Shown piece after piece: positions 24,926 to 34,767 of a stretch of 64,000 bases of DNA. Made by a program: the position numbers and the translations under genes. Every line of letters starts with the position of its first letter. Position 1 is the stretch's first letter. Origin of the DNA: Photobacterium kagoshimensis (GTDB lineage: Bacteria; Pseudomonadota; Gammaproteobacteria; Enterobacterales; Vibrionaceae); contig NZ_JAKJSO010000015.1 of assembly GCF_050337045.1 (NCBI RefSeq), positions 342,621 to 406,620 of the forward strand. The letters are read 5' to 3'. The notes under the pieces were generated by a model. That model was not told where the DNA came from, searched no databases, and worked only from the letters and a program-made list of their open reading frames with translations.

Positions 24926-27900
24926 ATGAGCCAAACCCCAAAAACCACATCTGAATCGCAAGAAGATAAGCGACTCAATAAACGCTTAAAAGACATGCCT
25001 GTTGCTATTGTTGGCATGGCGAGCATTTTTGCTAACTCTCGTTACTTAAATAAGTTCTGGGATTTAATTAGTGAAAAAATTGATGCGATTACAGAAGTTC
25101 CAGATACGCACTGGCGCCCTGAAGACTATTACGATGCAAACAAAAGCACGCCAGATAAGTCTTACTGTAAACGTGGTGGCTTCATGCCTGAAGTCGATTT
25201 CAACCCTATGGAGTTTGGTCTTCCGCCAAATATTCTTGAACTAACGGATACTTCGCAGCTGCTCTCTCTGATTGTAGCCAAAGAAGTATTAGCCGATGCA
25301 AAACTGCCAGAAGGTTACGATCGCGATAAGATTGGTATTACCTTAGGTGTCGGTGGCGGGCAAAAAATCAGCCAAAGCTTAAATGCACGTTTGCAATACC
25401 CTGTTCTGAAGAAAGTCTTTGCCAGCAGTGGCATTAACGAACAAGACAGCGAAATGCTGATCAAGAAGTTCCAAGATCAGTATATTCACTGGGAAGAAAA
25501 CTCATTCCCTGGTTCACTAGGTAACGTTATTGCAGGCCGTATTGCCAACCGCTTCGATTTAGGTGGTATTAACTGCGTAGTTGATGCGGCATGTGCAGGT
25601 TCTCTGGCAGCACTTCGCATGGCATTGGGTGAGCTGGTTGATGGTCGCAGTGAAATGATGATCACAGGTGGTGTGTGTACCGATAACTCACCAACCATGT
25701 ACATGAGCTTCTCGAAAACACCGGCTTTCACTACCAACGAAACCATCCAACCTTTCGATATTGATTCAAAAGGCATGATGATTGGTGAAGGTATCGGTAT
25801 GGTCGCACTGAAGCGACTTGAAGATGCAGAACGCGATGGCGACCGTATTTACTCGGTGATCAAAGGTGTTGGCGCCTCATCAGACGGTAAATTCAAAAGT
25901 ATTTATGCACCTCGCCCTGAGGGCCAAGCCAAAGCACTGAAACGTGCTTACGATGATGCTGGCTTTGCACCTCAAACACTTGGCTTATTAGAAGCGCACG
26001 GAACTGGTACAGCTGCGGGTGATGTTGCAGAATTCAACGGTTTGAACTCTGTATTCAGTGAAGGCAATGACCAAAAGCAACACATTGCTTTAGGCTCAGT
26101 GAAATCGCAAATTGGTCATACTAAGTCAACAGCAGGTACAGCAGGCTTAATCAAAGCAGCCCTAGCCCTTCACCATAAAGTATTACCGCCAACGATTAAT
26201 GTTTCGAAACCAAACCCGAAACTGAATATCGAAGATTCACCTTTCTACCTCAACACTGAAATGCGTCCTTGGATGCAACGTGTTGACGGTACGCCGCGTC
26301 GTGCAGGTATCAGCTCCTTTGGCTTTGGTGGTACTAACTTCCATGTGGTGCTTGAAGAGTACACCGCTGAACACCAACGTAGCGATCAATACCGTCAACG
26401 TGAAGTGGCACAAACTTTACTATTCAGTGCGCCGTCTCGTGATGCCCTGATTGCTGACCTAAAAGAGCAAATCAACGTTGTTCAAGCGGGTGACGCAACA
26501 CTTACAGCTTTAGCGAAAACACATGGTCTTCGTGACATTGCCGCTGGTGATGCGCGTTTAGGTTTAGTTGCTAAATCAGCGGATGAACTACAAACGTTAC
26601 TAACTCAAGCCTTATCGCAGCTAGAAAAACAAGATGCGACACAATGGCAGCTTCCAAACGGTACTAGCTACCGAGCTTCTGCGCTGGTTGGCGGCAAACA
26701 AGCAGGCAAAGTCGCGGCATTGTTTGCAGGTCAAGGTTCACAATACCTGAATATGGGTCGTGAGCTTGCGTGTTACTACCCTGAAATGCGTAACCAATTA
26801 GCCAATGCCGATCAGGTGTTTGGTCAGAATAAGAAAACAGTTCTTTCACAAGTTCTATTCCCCGTTCCAGCCTTCAGTAAAGAAGACGTGGCAGCTCAAG
26901 AAGCAACGCTTACCAATACTGCCAACGCACAAAGCGCAATCGGCGTGATGTCTATGGGTCAATTTGATCTGATGACACAGGCAGGCTTTAAAGCCGATAT
27001 GGTCGCAGGTCATAGCTTTGGTGAACTCAGTGCGTTATGTGCGTCTGGTGTGATCTCACAAAATGATTACTACAAGCTCGCTTTTGAGCGCGGTAATGCG
27101 ATGGCCGCTAAGCCTGCAGAAGGCGATAGCGGCACTATGTACGCCGTTATTCTTGATGCAAACAAACTTGCCGATGTTGAAAAGTGCATCAGTGCTTTCG
27201 AAGGCGTCAGCATTGCTAATTACAATGCCCCAAGCCAACTTGTTATCGCAGGCCCAACGGTTGGTGCACAACAAGCAGCCAAAGCACTGACAGAACAAGG
27301 ATTCAAAGCAATCCCACTGCCTGTTTCTGGTGCATTCCACACACCTTTGGTTGCTCACGCTCAAAAGCCCTTTGCTGCTGCAATTGATAAAGCCGCTTTC
27401 ACTGCCCCTACTTTACCTTTGTATTCCAACGCAACGGGTGAACTGTACAAGAAAGATGGTAAGGCAATTAAAAAGGCCTTCAAACAACACATGCTGCAAT
27501 CTGTTCGCTTCAGCACTCAGTTAGAAGCCATGTATCAAGCAGGTGCACGCGTATTCGTTGAGTTCGGTCCGAAGAACATTCTGCAAAAGCTGGTTGAGAA
27601 GACACTGCAAGCTAAGTCTGATGAGTTATGCACCATCAGCCTGAACCCAAACCCTAAAGGTGACAGCGATCAGCAGTTACGTTTAGCCGCAGTACAACTG
27701 GCTGTTGCTGGTGTTTCATTAAGCACTATCGACCCATACCAAGCGGAAATTGCAGCACCTGCTGCTGCATCGCCAATGAACATTAAGCTTCATGCAACCA
27801 ACTACATCAGTGATGCGACACGTAAGAAGATGGCGAAGTCGTTAGAAACAGGTGCCATTGCCCCACTGACTGAAATTGTTGAAGTTGAAAAAGTGGTAGA

Positions 27901-30900
27901 GAAGATTGTGGAAAAAGAAGTGATTAAAACCGAGATCCGCGAAGTACAAGTGCCTGTTTCAGTCACTGATACTGTTGCAGCAGCAAATGCAGCACCTGAA
28001 GCATCAACTCAAGTAAGTGTGCAAGCTCAACCGCAAGCAACAGCGCCTGTAACAGTATTAGCTTCAACAAGTGATGACTCATTAACGGCATTCTTCACTG
28101 CACAACAGCAAGCAGCTGAGCTTCACCAACAATTCCTTGCTATCCCGCAGCAATACGGTGATACCTTCGCGGCACTCATGACAGAGCAAGCGAAAATGGC
28201 AGCAGCTGGCGTAGCGATTCCAGAAAGCCTACAGCGCTCAATGGAACTCTTCCACCAGCATCAAGCAGATACCTTAAAAGCACATGCTAATTACCTTGCA
28301 CTGCAAGCAAACAGTAATAATGCTGCATTGGGTATGGTGTCGACACAACCTATCGCACGCGTTCAAGCACAAGTAACCCCAGCGCAAGCGCCTGTACAAG
28401 CCGCTGTTCAAACACCAGTTCAACCTGTTGCTAAAAAGCAGGCAATCGCTACACCAACAGCCACGACTCAAGCAGTAGCGCCAGTTGCTAAAGCTGAGCC
28501 AAAAACAGTTGAACCAAAACAAACGACGCCACAAGCTGCTGCACCGATTCAAGCGCCATCACTTTCAGCCACGATGGCATCGGCGGCTGCACCACAAATC
28601 GCGGTATCTGCACCTGCTGCAAACCCTGAAAAAGTGATGCTAGATGTTGTAGCTGAAAAAACGGGTTACCCAACTGAAATGCTTGATCTAGAAATGGATA
28701 TGGAAGCTGATCTGGGTATCGATTCTATCAAGCGCGTTGAGATTTTAGGTACAGTTCAAGACGAACTACCTAACCTACCAGAGCTGAACCCTGAAGATCT
28801 GGCAGAGTGCCGCACGCTTGCTGAAATTGTTAGCTACATGAACAGCAAAATGCCTGCGAACGCAACGGCAGCAACTGCGTCAGTAGCACCTGTTTCTCAA
28901 GCTAATGGCTTAGGCGCAGAGCAAGTACAAAACACCATGTTAGAGGTTGTGGCTGATAAAACCGGTTACCCAACTGAAATGCTTGACCTAGAAATGGATA
29001 TGGAAGCAGATCTGGGTATCGATTCTATCAAACGCGTTGAAATTCTAGGCACAGTGCAAGATCAACTGCCAACGCTACCAGAGTTGAACCCTGAAGATTT
29101 AGCTGAGTGTCGCACGCTGGGTGAAATCGTTGCTTACATGAACAGCAAGCTAACTGCTGCTCCTGTCGCAACGGCATCAGTAGCAACTGTATCAGTAGCC
29201 GCTTCATCTAACGGTCTAGACGCTGCACAAGTACAAACAACCATGCTTGACGTTGTCGCTGATAAAACGGGCTACCCAACGGAAATGCTAGACCTTGCGA
29301 TGGACATGGAAGCAGACCTCGGTATCGATTCTATCAAGCGCGTTGAAATCCTAGGCACAGTGCAAGATCAGCTACCAACGCTACCAGAGCTAAATCCTGA
29401 AGATTTAGCAGAGTGCCGTACGCTGGGCGAAATCGTTGATTACATGAACAGCAAACTCCCTGCTGCTCCTGTCGCAACGGTACCTGTTGCAACAGCATCA
29501 GTAGCTGCGACTTCAACAGTTACATCTAACGGTTTAGACGCTGCGCAAGTACAAACGACCATGCTTGACGTAGTCGCTGATAAAACAGGCTACCCAACAG
29601 AAATGCTAGACCTTGCAATGGACATGGAAGCAGACCTAGGTATTGATTCTATCAAGCGTGTTGAAATTCTAGGCACAGTGCAAGATCAACTGCCAACATT
29701 GCCAGAGCTGAATCCTGAAGATTTAGCTGAGTGTCGTACGCTTGGCGAAATCGTTGATTACATGAATAGCAAGCTACCTGCTACTTCAGCTGTAACACCA
29801 GCGTCTTCAACAGCAGCGCCAGTAGCAGCTTCAACAGATACATCTAACGGCTTAGACGCAGCGCATGTGCAAAGCACCATGTTAGACGTTGTAGCGGATA
29901 AAACGGGTTACCCAGCAGAAATGCTAGACCTAGCCATGGATATGGAAGCAGATCTTGGTATCGATTCTATCAAGCGTGTTGAAATCTTAGGGACAGTACA
30001 AGGCCAATTGCCGTCACTACCAGAGCTTAACCCAGAAGATCTTGCTGAATGTCGTACATTAGGTGAAATTGTTACTTACATGCAAAGTAAGCTTGCTGCG
30101 GACGCTGCGACAACGGCTAACGAAGCGAATCCAGTTACACCTGTAACTGATTCAGTATCAGCCTTAACAGCAAATGCGGACCTTCCTCCGCACAACGAGG
30201 TAGCGCTAAAAAAGTTACCAGCGGTAGATAAACTATCAGACTGCTTTGCTAAAAATGCATGTGTTGTGATCACAGATGATGGTCACAATGCGGGTGTTCT
30301 CGCAGAGAAACTAACAGCAAACGGCTTACAAGTCGCTGTTGTTCGTAGTCCGCTATCTGCCGCATCACCGCTAAGCACAGAAATCAAAAGCTACGACTTA
30401 GCAAGTGTTGATGACGCAGGCATTCAAGCTGTTATCACTGATATCGAAAAAGATCAGCAAGAAATTGCTGGCTTTATTCACCTTCAGCCTCAATCAGAAG
30501 TGACAGATACAACCACTGTTGCCCTTAATGATGAAGCAAAAGCCAACCTCGACGTTGCGTTCCTGTTCGCTAAATGGCTTAACAGCCAGTTAAACAATGC
30601 AGATTCAACAAGCCGTCGTGTTTTCTTCACGGTAAGCCGTATTGATGGTGGTTTTGGTTATGCTGATTCAGCACAACTCGCATCAGCAGAACTCAACCAG
30701 GCGGCACTAGCGGGTTTAACTAAAACCCTGAGCCATGAGTGGCAAAATGTATTCTGCCGTGCACTTGATGCAGCACCAGCGTTAGATGCTCGCCACCTTG
30801 CTGATACTATTTACGCTGAGTTATTCGATATGAATACCCAAGCGGTAGAAGTTGGCTTTAACTTGGTAGATGAAAACACAGTACGTTCAACCTTGATTAC

Positions 30901-32695
30901 TGTTGAAGCAGGCCAGGCAGAGACAAAGAATGCAGCCGCTAAGCTCACCAAAAACGACAAAGTGCTCGTTACTGGTGGCGCAAAAGGTGTGACGTTCGAA
31001 TGTGCACTGTCACTTGCTAAGCAATGCCAATCACATTTCATTCTTGCTGGCCGTAGTAAACATATTACAGCAGCTGAGCTACCTGAATGGGCGCAAGGTA
31101 AGAAAGACAATGAATTGAAGCCAGCGGCTATTCGCCACCTTCAATCTTTAGGTTATAAACCAACACCAAAGAAAGTCGATGCCCTACTTCGTCCTGTATT
31201 AAGCGGTATTGAAATTAACGCTGCTCTATCTGCATTTACCGCTGTAGGCGCAAGCGCTGAGTACATCAGCCTTGATGTCTCTAACCGTGAGTCTGTTGCC
31301 AATACACTGTCAAAAATCGACGGTATTACAGGCCTTATCCATGGCGCAGGTGTGCTTGCTGATAAACATATCCAAGATAAAACCTTAGACGAGCTAAACC
31401 TTGTTTACGGCACCAAAGTGGGTGGTTTAAAAGCAGTGCTTAACGCGATTGATAACAGCAAACTAAAACTACTAGCGATGTTCTCATCAGCGGCAGGTTT
31501 CTATGGCAACACAGGCCAAAGTGACTACGCCATGTCTAACGACATTTTGAACAAAGCAGCACTGCAATTCTCAGCTCGTCACCCTGAAGCGAAAGTAATG
31601 AGCTTCAACTGGGGACCTTGGGACGGTGGCATGGTTAACCCAGCCCTGAAGAAAATGTTCACTGATCGTGGTGTGTACGTTATTCCACTACAAGCGGGTG
31701 CCGATCTATTCAGCAGCCAGCTATTAAATGAAACAGGTATTCAATTGCTTATCGGTACTAGCATGCAAGGTACTGATAGCAAGGAGAACGCTGTAAAAAA
31801 GCCTAATGCGGAGTCTATGCAGGTAGCACAGAGTCCGCTGAATACGAGCATCACTGTAACACGCGACCTTGACCCGAAAGCGATGCCTTTCATCAAGGAT
31901 CACTGTATCGCTGGCAACCCAGTGTTGCCAACGGTATGCGCCATTCAATGGATGCGTGAAGCAGCACAGCAATGGTTAGGGGCGAACGTTAGCGTTCGCA
32001 ACTACAAGCTACTAAAAGGTGTGATTTTTGAAAATGATGATGTGCAAACACTCACATTGACTATTTCACCTGATGCAAAAGTAGCAACGCAGTGGAAAGC
32101 GTTAATCAGTTGTGGTGGTCGACCTCAATATCAAGCACAACTTGTTATTGATAACGACACGGCAGCTGCAGGTTTAGAAAAAACCTTTATTAACGATTCA
32201 GCGAAACCTGTGACAACCGCGAATGATCTATACCGCAACGGCACCCTGTTTCATGGGCCTCGCCTGCAAGGTATTCAAGCGGTGACACGCTTTGATGACC
32301 AAGGTTTGATCGCGCAATGCCAGCTACCTGTTATTTCAGATAGCGACTGTGGCTCTTTTGTTCCAACTCAGCATGCTGGTGGCTGTCAGCCATTTGCTGA
32401 AGATTACTTACTGCAAGCGATGTTGGTATGGGCAAGATTGAAATACGGTTCGGCTAGCCTGCCATCTGCGATTGGCGAATTTGTTTCGTATTCACCGATG
32501 CAAGCTGGTGACTGCGGTTGGATCGAGCTAGAAGTGATTAAAAGCACAGCTCGTTCGCTGCAAGCCAATATTGCGTTATACCACCAAGATGGACGCCTAA
32601 GTGCCGTAATGAAAGGCGCTAAAGTGACCATCAGCAAAACCCTCAATGAGGCGTTTTTGGTGAAAACTCAATCAGAAAAGGAGCTTCTGTCGTAG
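24926..32695 (+). CDS. pfaA: PfaA: PUFA synthase subunit, KS-AT-5xACP-KR-DH
   Basis: 2589 residues from the ATG at 24926 (GGAG seven bases before; 14 extra upstream codons rejected). Domains in order: ketosynthase about 15-470 with nucleophile in VVDAACAGSL (Cys223) and His motifs EAHGTGT and QIGHTKST; malonyl acyltransferase about 590-890 with GHSFGEL (Ser697); a Glu/Lys/Val-rich helical linker near 990; five acyl carrier domains with GIDSIKR (Ser1267, 1367, 1469, 1575, 1681); ketoreductase about 2000-2280 (VLVTGGAKGVT); and a C-terminal PKS-type dehydratase-like hot-dog about 2315-2580 with HCIAGNPVLP (H-x3-G-x4-P). It elongates and ketoreduces the growing chain. First gene of pfaABCD; its stop overlaps pfaB by one base. 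Confidence 0.96.
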   Translation: MSQTPKTTSESQEDKRLNKRLKDMPVAIVGMASIFANSRYLNKFWDLISEKIDAITEVPDTHWRPEDYYDANKSTPDKSYCKRGGFMPEVDFNPMEFGLPPNILELTDTSQLLSLIVAKEVLADAKLPEGYDRDKIGITLGVGGGQKISQSLNARLQYPVLKKVFASSGINEQDSEMLIKKFQDQYIHWEENSFPGSLGNVIAGRIANRFDLGGINCVVDAACAGSLAALRMALGELVDGRSEMMITGGVCTDNSPTMYMSFSKTPAFTTNETIQPFDIDSKGMMIGEGIGMVALKRLEDAERDGDRIYSVIKGVGASSDGKFKSIYAPRPEGQAKALKRAYDDAGFAPQTLGLLEAHGTGTAAGDVAEFNGLNSVFSEGNDQKQHIALGSVKSQIGHTKSTAGTAGLIKAALALHHKVLPPTINVSKPNPKLNIEDSPFYLNTEMRPWMQRVDGTPRRAGISSFGFGGTNFHVVLEEYTAEHQRSDQYRQREVAQTLLFSAPSRDALIADLKEQINVVQAGDATLTALAKTHGLRDIAAGDARLGLVAKSADELQTLLTQALSQLEKQDATQWQLPNGTSYRASALVGGKQAGKVAALFAGQGSQYLNMGRELACYYPEMRNQLANADQVFGQNKKTVLSQVLFPVPAFSKEDVAAQEATLTNTANAQSAIGVMSMGQFDLMTQAGFKADMVAGHSFGELSALCASGVISQNDYYKLAFERGNAMAAKPAEGDSGTMYAVILDANKLADVEKCISAFEGVSIANYNAPSQLVIAGPTVGAQQAAKALTEQGFKAIPLPVSGAFHTPLVAHAQKPFAAAIDKAAFTAPTLPLYSNATGELYKKDGKAIKKAFKQHMLQSVRFSTQLEAMYQAGARVFVEFGPKNILQKLVEKTLQAKSDELCTISLNPNPKGDSDQQLRLAAVQLAVAGVSLSTIDPYQAEIAAPAAASPMNIKLHATNYISDATRKKMAKSLETGAIAPLTEIVEVEKVVEKIVEKEVIKTEIREVQVPVSVTDTVAAANAAPEASTQVSVQAQPQATAPVTVLASTSDDSLTAFFTAQQQAAELHQQFLAIPQQYGDTFAALMTEQAKMAAAGVAIPESLQRSMELFHQHQADTLKAHANYLALQANSNNAALGMVSTQPIARVQAQVTPAQAPVQAAVQTPVQPVAKKQAIATPTATTQAVAPVAKAEPKTVEPKQTTPQAAAPIQAPSLSATMASAAAPQIAVSAPAANPEKVMLDVVAEKTGYPTEMLDLEMDMEADLGIDSIKRVEILGTVQDELPNLPELNPEDLAECRTLAEIVSYMNSKMPANATAATASVAPVSQANGLGAEQVQNTMLEVVADKTGYPTEMLDLEMDMEADLGIDSIKRVEILGTVQDQLPTLPELNPEDLAECRTLGEIVAYMNSKLTAAPVATASVATVSVAASSNGLDAAQVQTTMLDVVADKTGYPTEMLDLAMDMEADLGIDSIKRVEILGTVQDQLPTLPELNPEDLAECRTLGEIVDYMNSKLPAAPVATVPVATASVAATSTVTSNGLDAAQVQTTMLDVVADKTGYPTEMLDLAMDMEADLGIDSIKRVEILGTVQDQLPTLPELNPEDLAECRTLGEIVDYMNSKLPATSAVTPASSTAAPVAASTDTSNGLDAAHVQSTMLDVVADKTGYPAEMLDLAMDMEADLGIDSIKRVEILGTVQGQLPSLPELNPEDLAECRTLGEIVTYMQSKLAADAATTANEANPVTPVTDSVSALTANADLPPHNEVALKKLPAVDKLSDCFAKNACVVITDDGHNAGVLAEKLTANGLQVAVVRSPLSAASPLSTEIKSYDLASVDDAGIQAVITDIEKDQQEIAGFIHLQPQSEVTDTTTVALNDEAKANLDVAFLFAKWLNSQLNNADSTSRRVFFTVSRIDGGFGYADSAQLASAELNQAALAGLTKTLSHEWQNVFCRALDAAPALDARHLADTIYAELFDMNTQAVEVGFNLVDENTVRSTLITVEAGQAETKNAAAKLTKNDKVLVTGGAKGVTFECALSLAKQCQSHFILAGRSKHITAAELPEWAQGKKDNELKPAAIRHLQSLGYKPTPKKVDALLRPVLSGIEINAALSAFTAVGASAEYISLDVSNRESVANTLSKIDGITGLIHGAGVLADKHIQDKTLDELNLVYGTKVGGLKAVLNAIDNSKLKLLAMFSSAAGFYGNTGQSDYAMSNDILNKAALQFSARHPEAKVMSFNWGPWDGGMVNPALKKMFTDRGVYVIPLQAGADLFSSQLLNETGIQLLIGTSMQGTDSKENAVKKPNAESMQVAQSPLNTSITVTRDLDPKAMPFIKDHCIAGNPVLPTVCAIQWMREAAQQWLGANVSVRNYKLLKGVIFENDDVQTLTLTISPDAKVATQWKALISCGGRPQYQAQLVIDNDTAAAGLEKTFINDSAKPVTTANDLYRNGTLFHGPRLQGIQAVTRFDDQGLIAQCQLPVISDSDCGSFVPTQHAGGCQPFAEDYLLQAMLVWARLKYGSASLPSAIGEFVSYSPMQAGDCGWIELEVIKSTARSLQANIALYHQDGRLSAVMKGAKVTISKTLNEAFLVKTQSEKELLS
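28629..30092 (+). repeat. Five tandem acyl carrier protein repeats in pfaA
   Basis: Five near-identical ACP modules with period about 100-106 codons, separated by Ala/Val/Thr/Pro-rich linkers of variable length. Modules 2-4 are the most alike (KTGYPTEMLDL, VQDQLPTLPELNPEDLAECR); module 1 has VQDELPNLPEL and module 5 VQGQLPSLPEL. Each has the pantetheine serine in GIDSIKR. Multiple ACPs raise PUFA yield roughly with number in studied synthases. The DNA similarity makes recombination between modules possible. Confidence 0.93.
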
Positions 32696-34767
32696 TGGCT
32701 GATTCTTCTACTAATAAAGCGATGCCATTGCGCATCGCTCTTTTAGCCCAGCCTCGCGCTGGGCTTTCTGCCAACCTTTTACCCTCGTCATTAGAGATTA
32801 AAAACCTCGAACTCTGTGACGATTTCACTGCCACACTGAATACGGCTATTCAGGTAGTTAACCAAGGCAAAGCCGTCACATTAACGTCTCAGTCTGGTCT
32901 TTCTATTGTGCTAATGGCTGGCTTAACAGCGGCTCAAAATCGCATTCACCCACATGCGTATTTATCTGGTTTTGCGGCAAGTTTATCGCTTGCGGTTGAG
33001 CAATCACGCCGCCAACCCGACGACATTAGTATTGAGCAAACATCGACGGCATCAACAGCCGTTGAACAGTTTTCAGCGCTGTATCAACTGATTGATGATA
33101 TTGCAGCACGGCATCAGCAACCTGAATCCACGCATGAGGGTGATGATGACTGCCAGTATTGGTTTACCGAACCCAATAAAGCGCGGGTTGCTAGTCTGAC
33201 TTTTAATAGCGAAAACCTAGCTTTTGATGCTAAAAGCCAAGCTGGCAGCACTAGCCTTGTGTTAACCCAAGCGACAGGCTTGAAAGAAGCGAAACCACTG
33301 CTCGATTCATCGCGTTTATTTTTCATTATTACGGGAAATACAGAGGCCGAGCTATCAACCAAGCTTGCAGAGCTCAACAAGCACTTGGGTAATCCAGCGC
33401 TAAACTCTTCGGTTCTTATCGAATTAATGCACCAAAACTTAGTGTGCTTTCAAGCTAGCTCGCAAGCGTCATCTTCACAATTCGCCATAGTATTGCAAGG
33501 TGCGTCGGCCGATGCGGTGTTGTTAGAAATCAATGCACTAACCAAGGTGTTATCCAAGGTTATTGCAGAGCAAATCGACTATAAAACCCCTGCAGGCAGT
33601 TACTTTTCACCGGCACCAGATAGTCGGGGCAAAGTCGCTTTTGTTTACCCTGGTGTCGGCACTGTCTACCCGGGCATGCTGCGTGATTTTTACCAATATT
33701 TCCCAGAACTTTACGCTCGATTAGAGCGTGAAGGCAATTTAAGAGAAATGCTACAAGCGGATAAAATCTACGCGGCTAGCAATGGCAATAACGAAACAGA
33801 TAATCAGCCGCAAGAGATGACGCTTAGCGAACTTGCTATCGCAGGTGTTGGCAGCAGTTATATCCTGACTCAGCTCTTGTGCGAGTCATTTTCGGTCAAG
33901 CCTGATTTTGCGCTAGGTTACTCCAAAGGCGAGGCCTCTATGTGGGCCAGCCTAGATGTGTGGCGTAATCCCCACGCTTTGATTGAAATGACCCAAACAA
34001 GTCCGATTTTCACCACCGCAATCTCGGGTGAATTAACGGCAGTGCGTGAGGTATGGCAACTCAATCAAGACGAAGAAATTTCATGGAATAGCTTCCTTGT
34101 CCGCAGTGAACCTGCAGCCATTGAAGCATTATTGCCTCAATACCCTCGTGCTTATCTTGCCATTATCCAAGGTGATACTTGTATTCTTGCAGGTTGTGAG
34201 CAGAGCTGTCGCGATCTACTCAAACAACTGGGTAAACGTGGTATTGCCTCTAACCGTGTTACGGCTATGCATACCACACCTGCTTGGAGTCAGCATACTC
34301 AGGTGACTGATTTTTATAATCAACCACTGTGTGACGCACTGCCTCACCATATTCGTTTTATCAGTGCAGCCGAGTTGCTGCCTCAAAATGCTAATCAGCC
34401 AGTAAATCTGGATAGACAGAGTATTGCGACCTCCATTGCCGATACCTTCTGCTCAACCCTCGACTTTACTGCGCTCATTCGTGCAGCGCGAGAACATGGC
34501 GCGCGTCTGTTCATTGAGCTAGGCGCTGACCGTCAAACCAGTACCTTAATCGACAAGATCAATCGAGCAGATAAAGTAACGGACAGCCTTGCTGTGGCAA
34601 CGAACGCCAAAGGCGGCGATGACATTCAAACATTATTGAAATGCATCGCCCAGTTAATCACCCAGCAAGTGCCTTTATCTATTTCGCCTTTAGTTGACGG
34701 TCTTACCCGCCAGCTCGCCTCTTTAGAGGCCCAATCTACCCTTCATACACAAGGAGAGCCAGTATGA
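32695..34767 (+). CDS. pfaB: PfaB: PUFA synthase acyltransferase subunit
   Basis: 690 residues from a GTG at 32695 that overlaps the pfaA stop (TAGTG); AAGGAG lies 11 bases upstream. The N-terminal third is poorly conserved and KS-like in places. The acyltransferase domain (about 300-640) starts VAFVYPGVGTVYPGM and has GYSKGEASMW with the nucleophile Ser410. PfaB is the subunit most often linked to which final product (EPA or DHA) is made. Its stop overlaps the pfaC start (ATGA), so translation is probably coupled. Confidence 0.93.
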   Translation: MADSSTNKAMPLRIALLAQPRAGLSANLLPSSLEIKNLELCDDFTATLNTAIQVVNQGKAVTLTSQSGLSIVLMAGLTAAQNRIHPHAYLSGFAASLSLAVEQSRRQPDDISIEQTSTASTAVEQFSALYQLIDDIAARHQQPESTHEGDDDCQYWFTEPNKARVASLTFNSENLAFDAKSQAGSTSLVLTQATGLKEAKPLLDSSRLFFIITGNTEAELSTKLAELNKHLGNPALNSSVLIELMHQNLVCFQASSQASSSQFAIVLQGASADAVLLEINALTKVLSKVIAEQIDYKTPAGSYFSPAPDSRGKVAFVYPGVGTVYPGMLRDFYQYFPELYARLEREGNLREMLQADKIYAASNGNNETDNQPQEMTLSELAIAGVGSSYILTQLLCESFSVKPDFALGYSKGEASMWASLDVWRNPHALIEMTQTSPIFTTAISGELTAVREVWQLNQDEEISWNSFLVRSEPAAIEALLPQYPRAYLAIIQGDTCILAGCEQSCRDLLKQLGKRGIASNRVTAMHTTPAWSQHTQVTDFYNQPLCDALPHHIRFISAAELLPQNANQPVNLDRQSIATSIADTFCSTLDFTALIRAAREHGARLFIELGADRQTSTLIDKINRADKVTDSLAVATNAKGGDDIQTLLKCIAQLITQQVPLSISPLVDGLTRQLASLEAQSTLHTQGEPV

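Noticed and set aside
28629..30092. ACP region considered as an assembly duplication
   Set aside because: Linkers differ in length and sequence and each module has its own substitutions; multiple ACPs are normal in PfaA.
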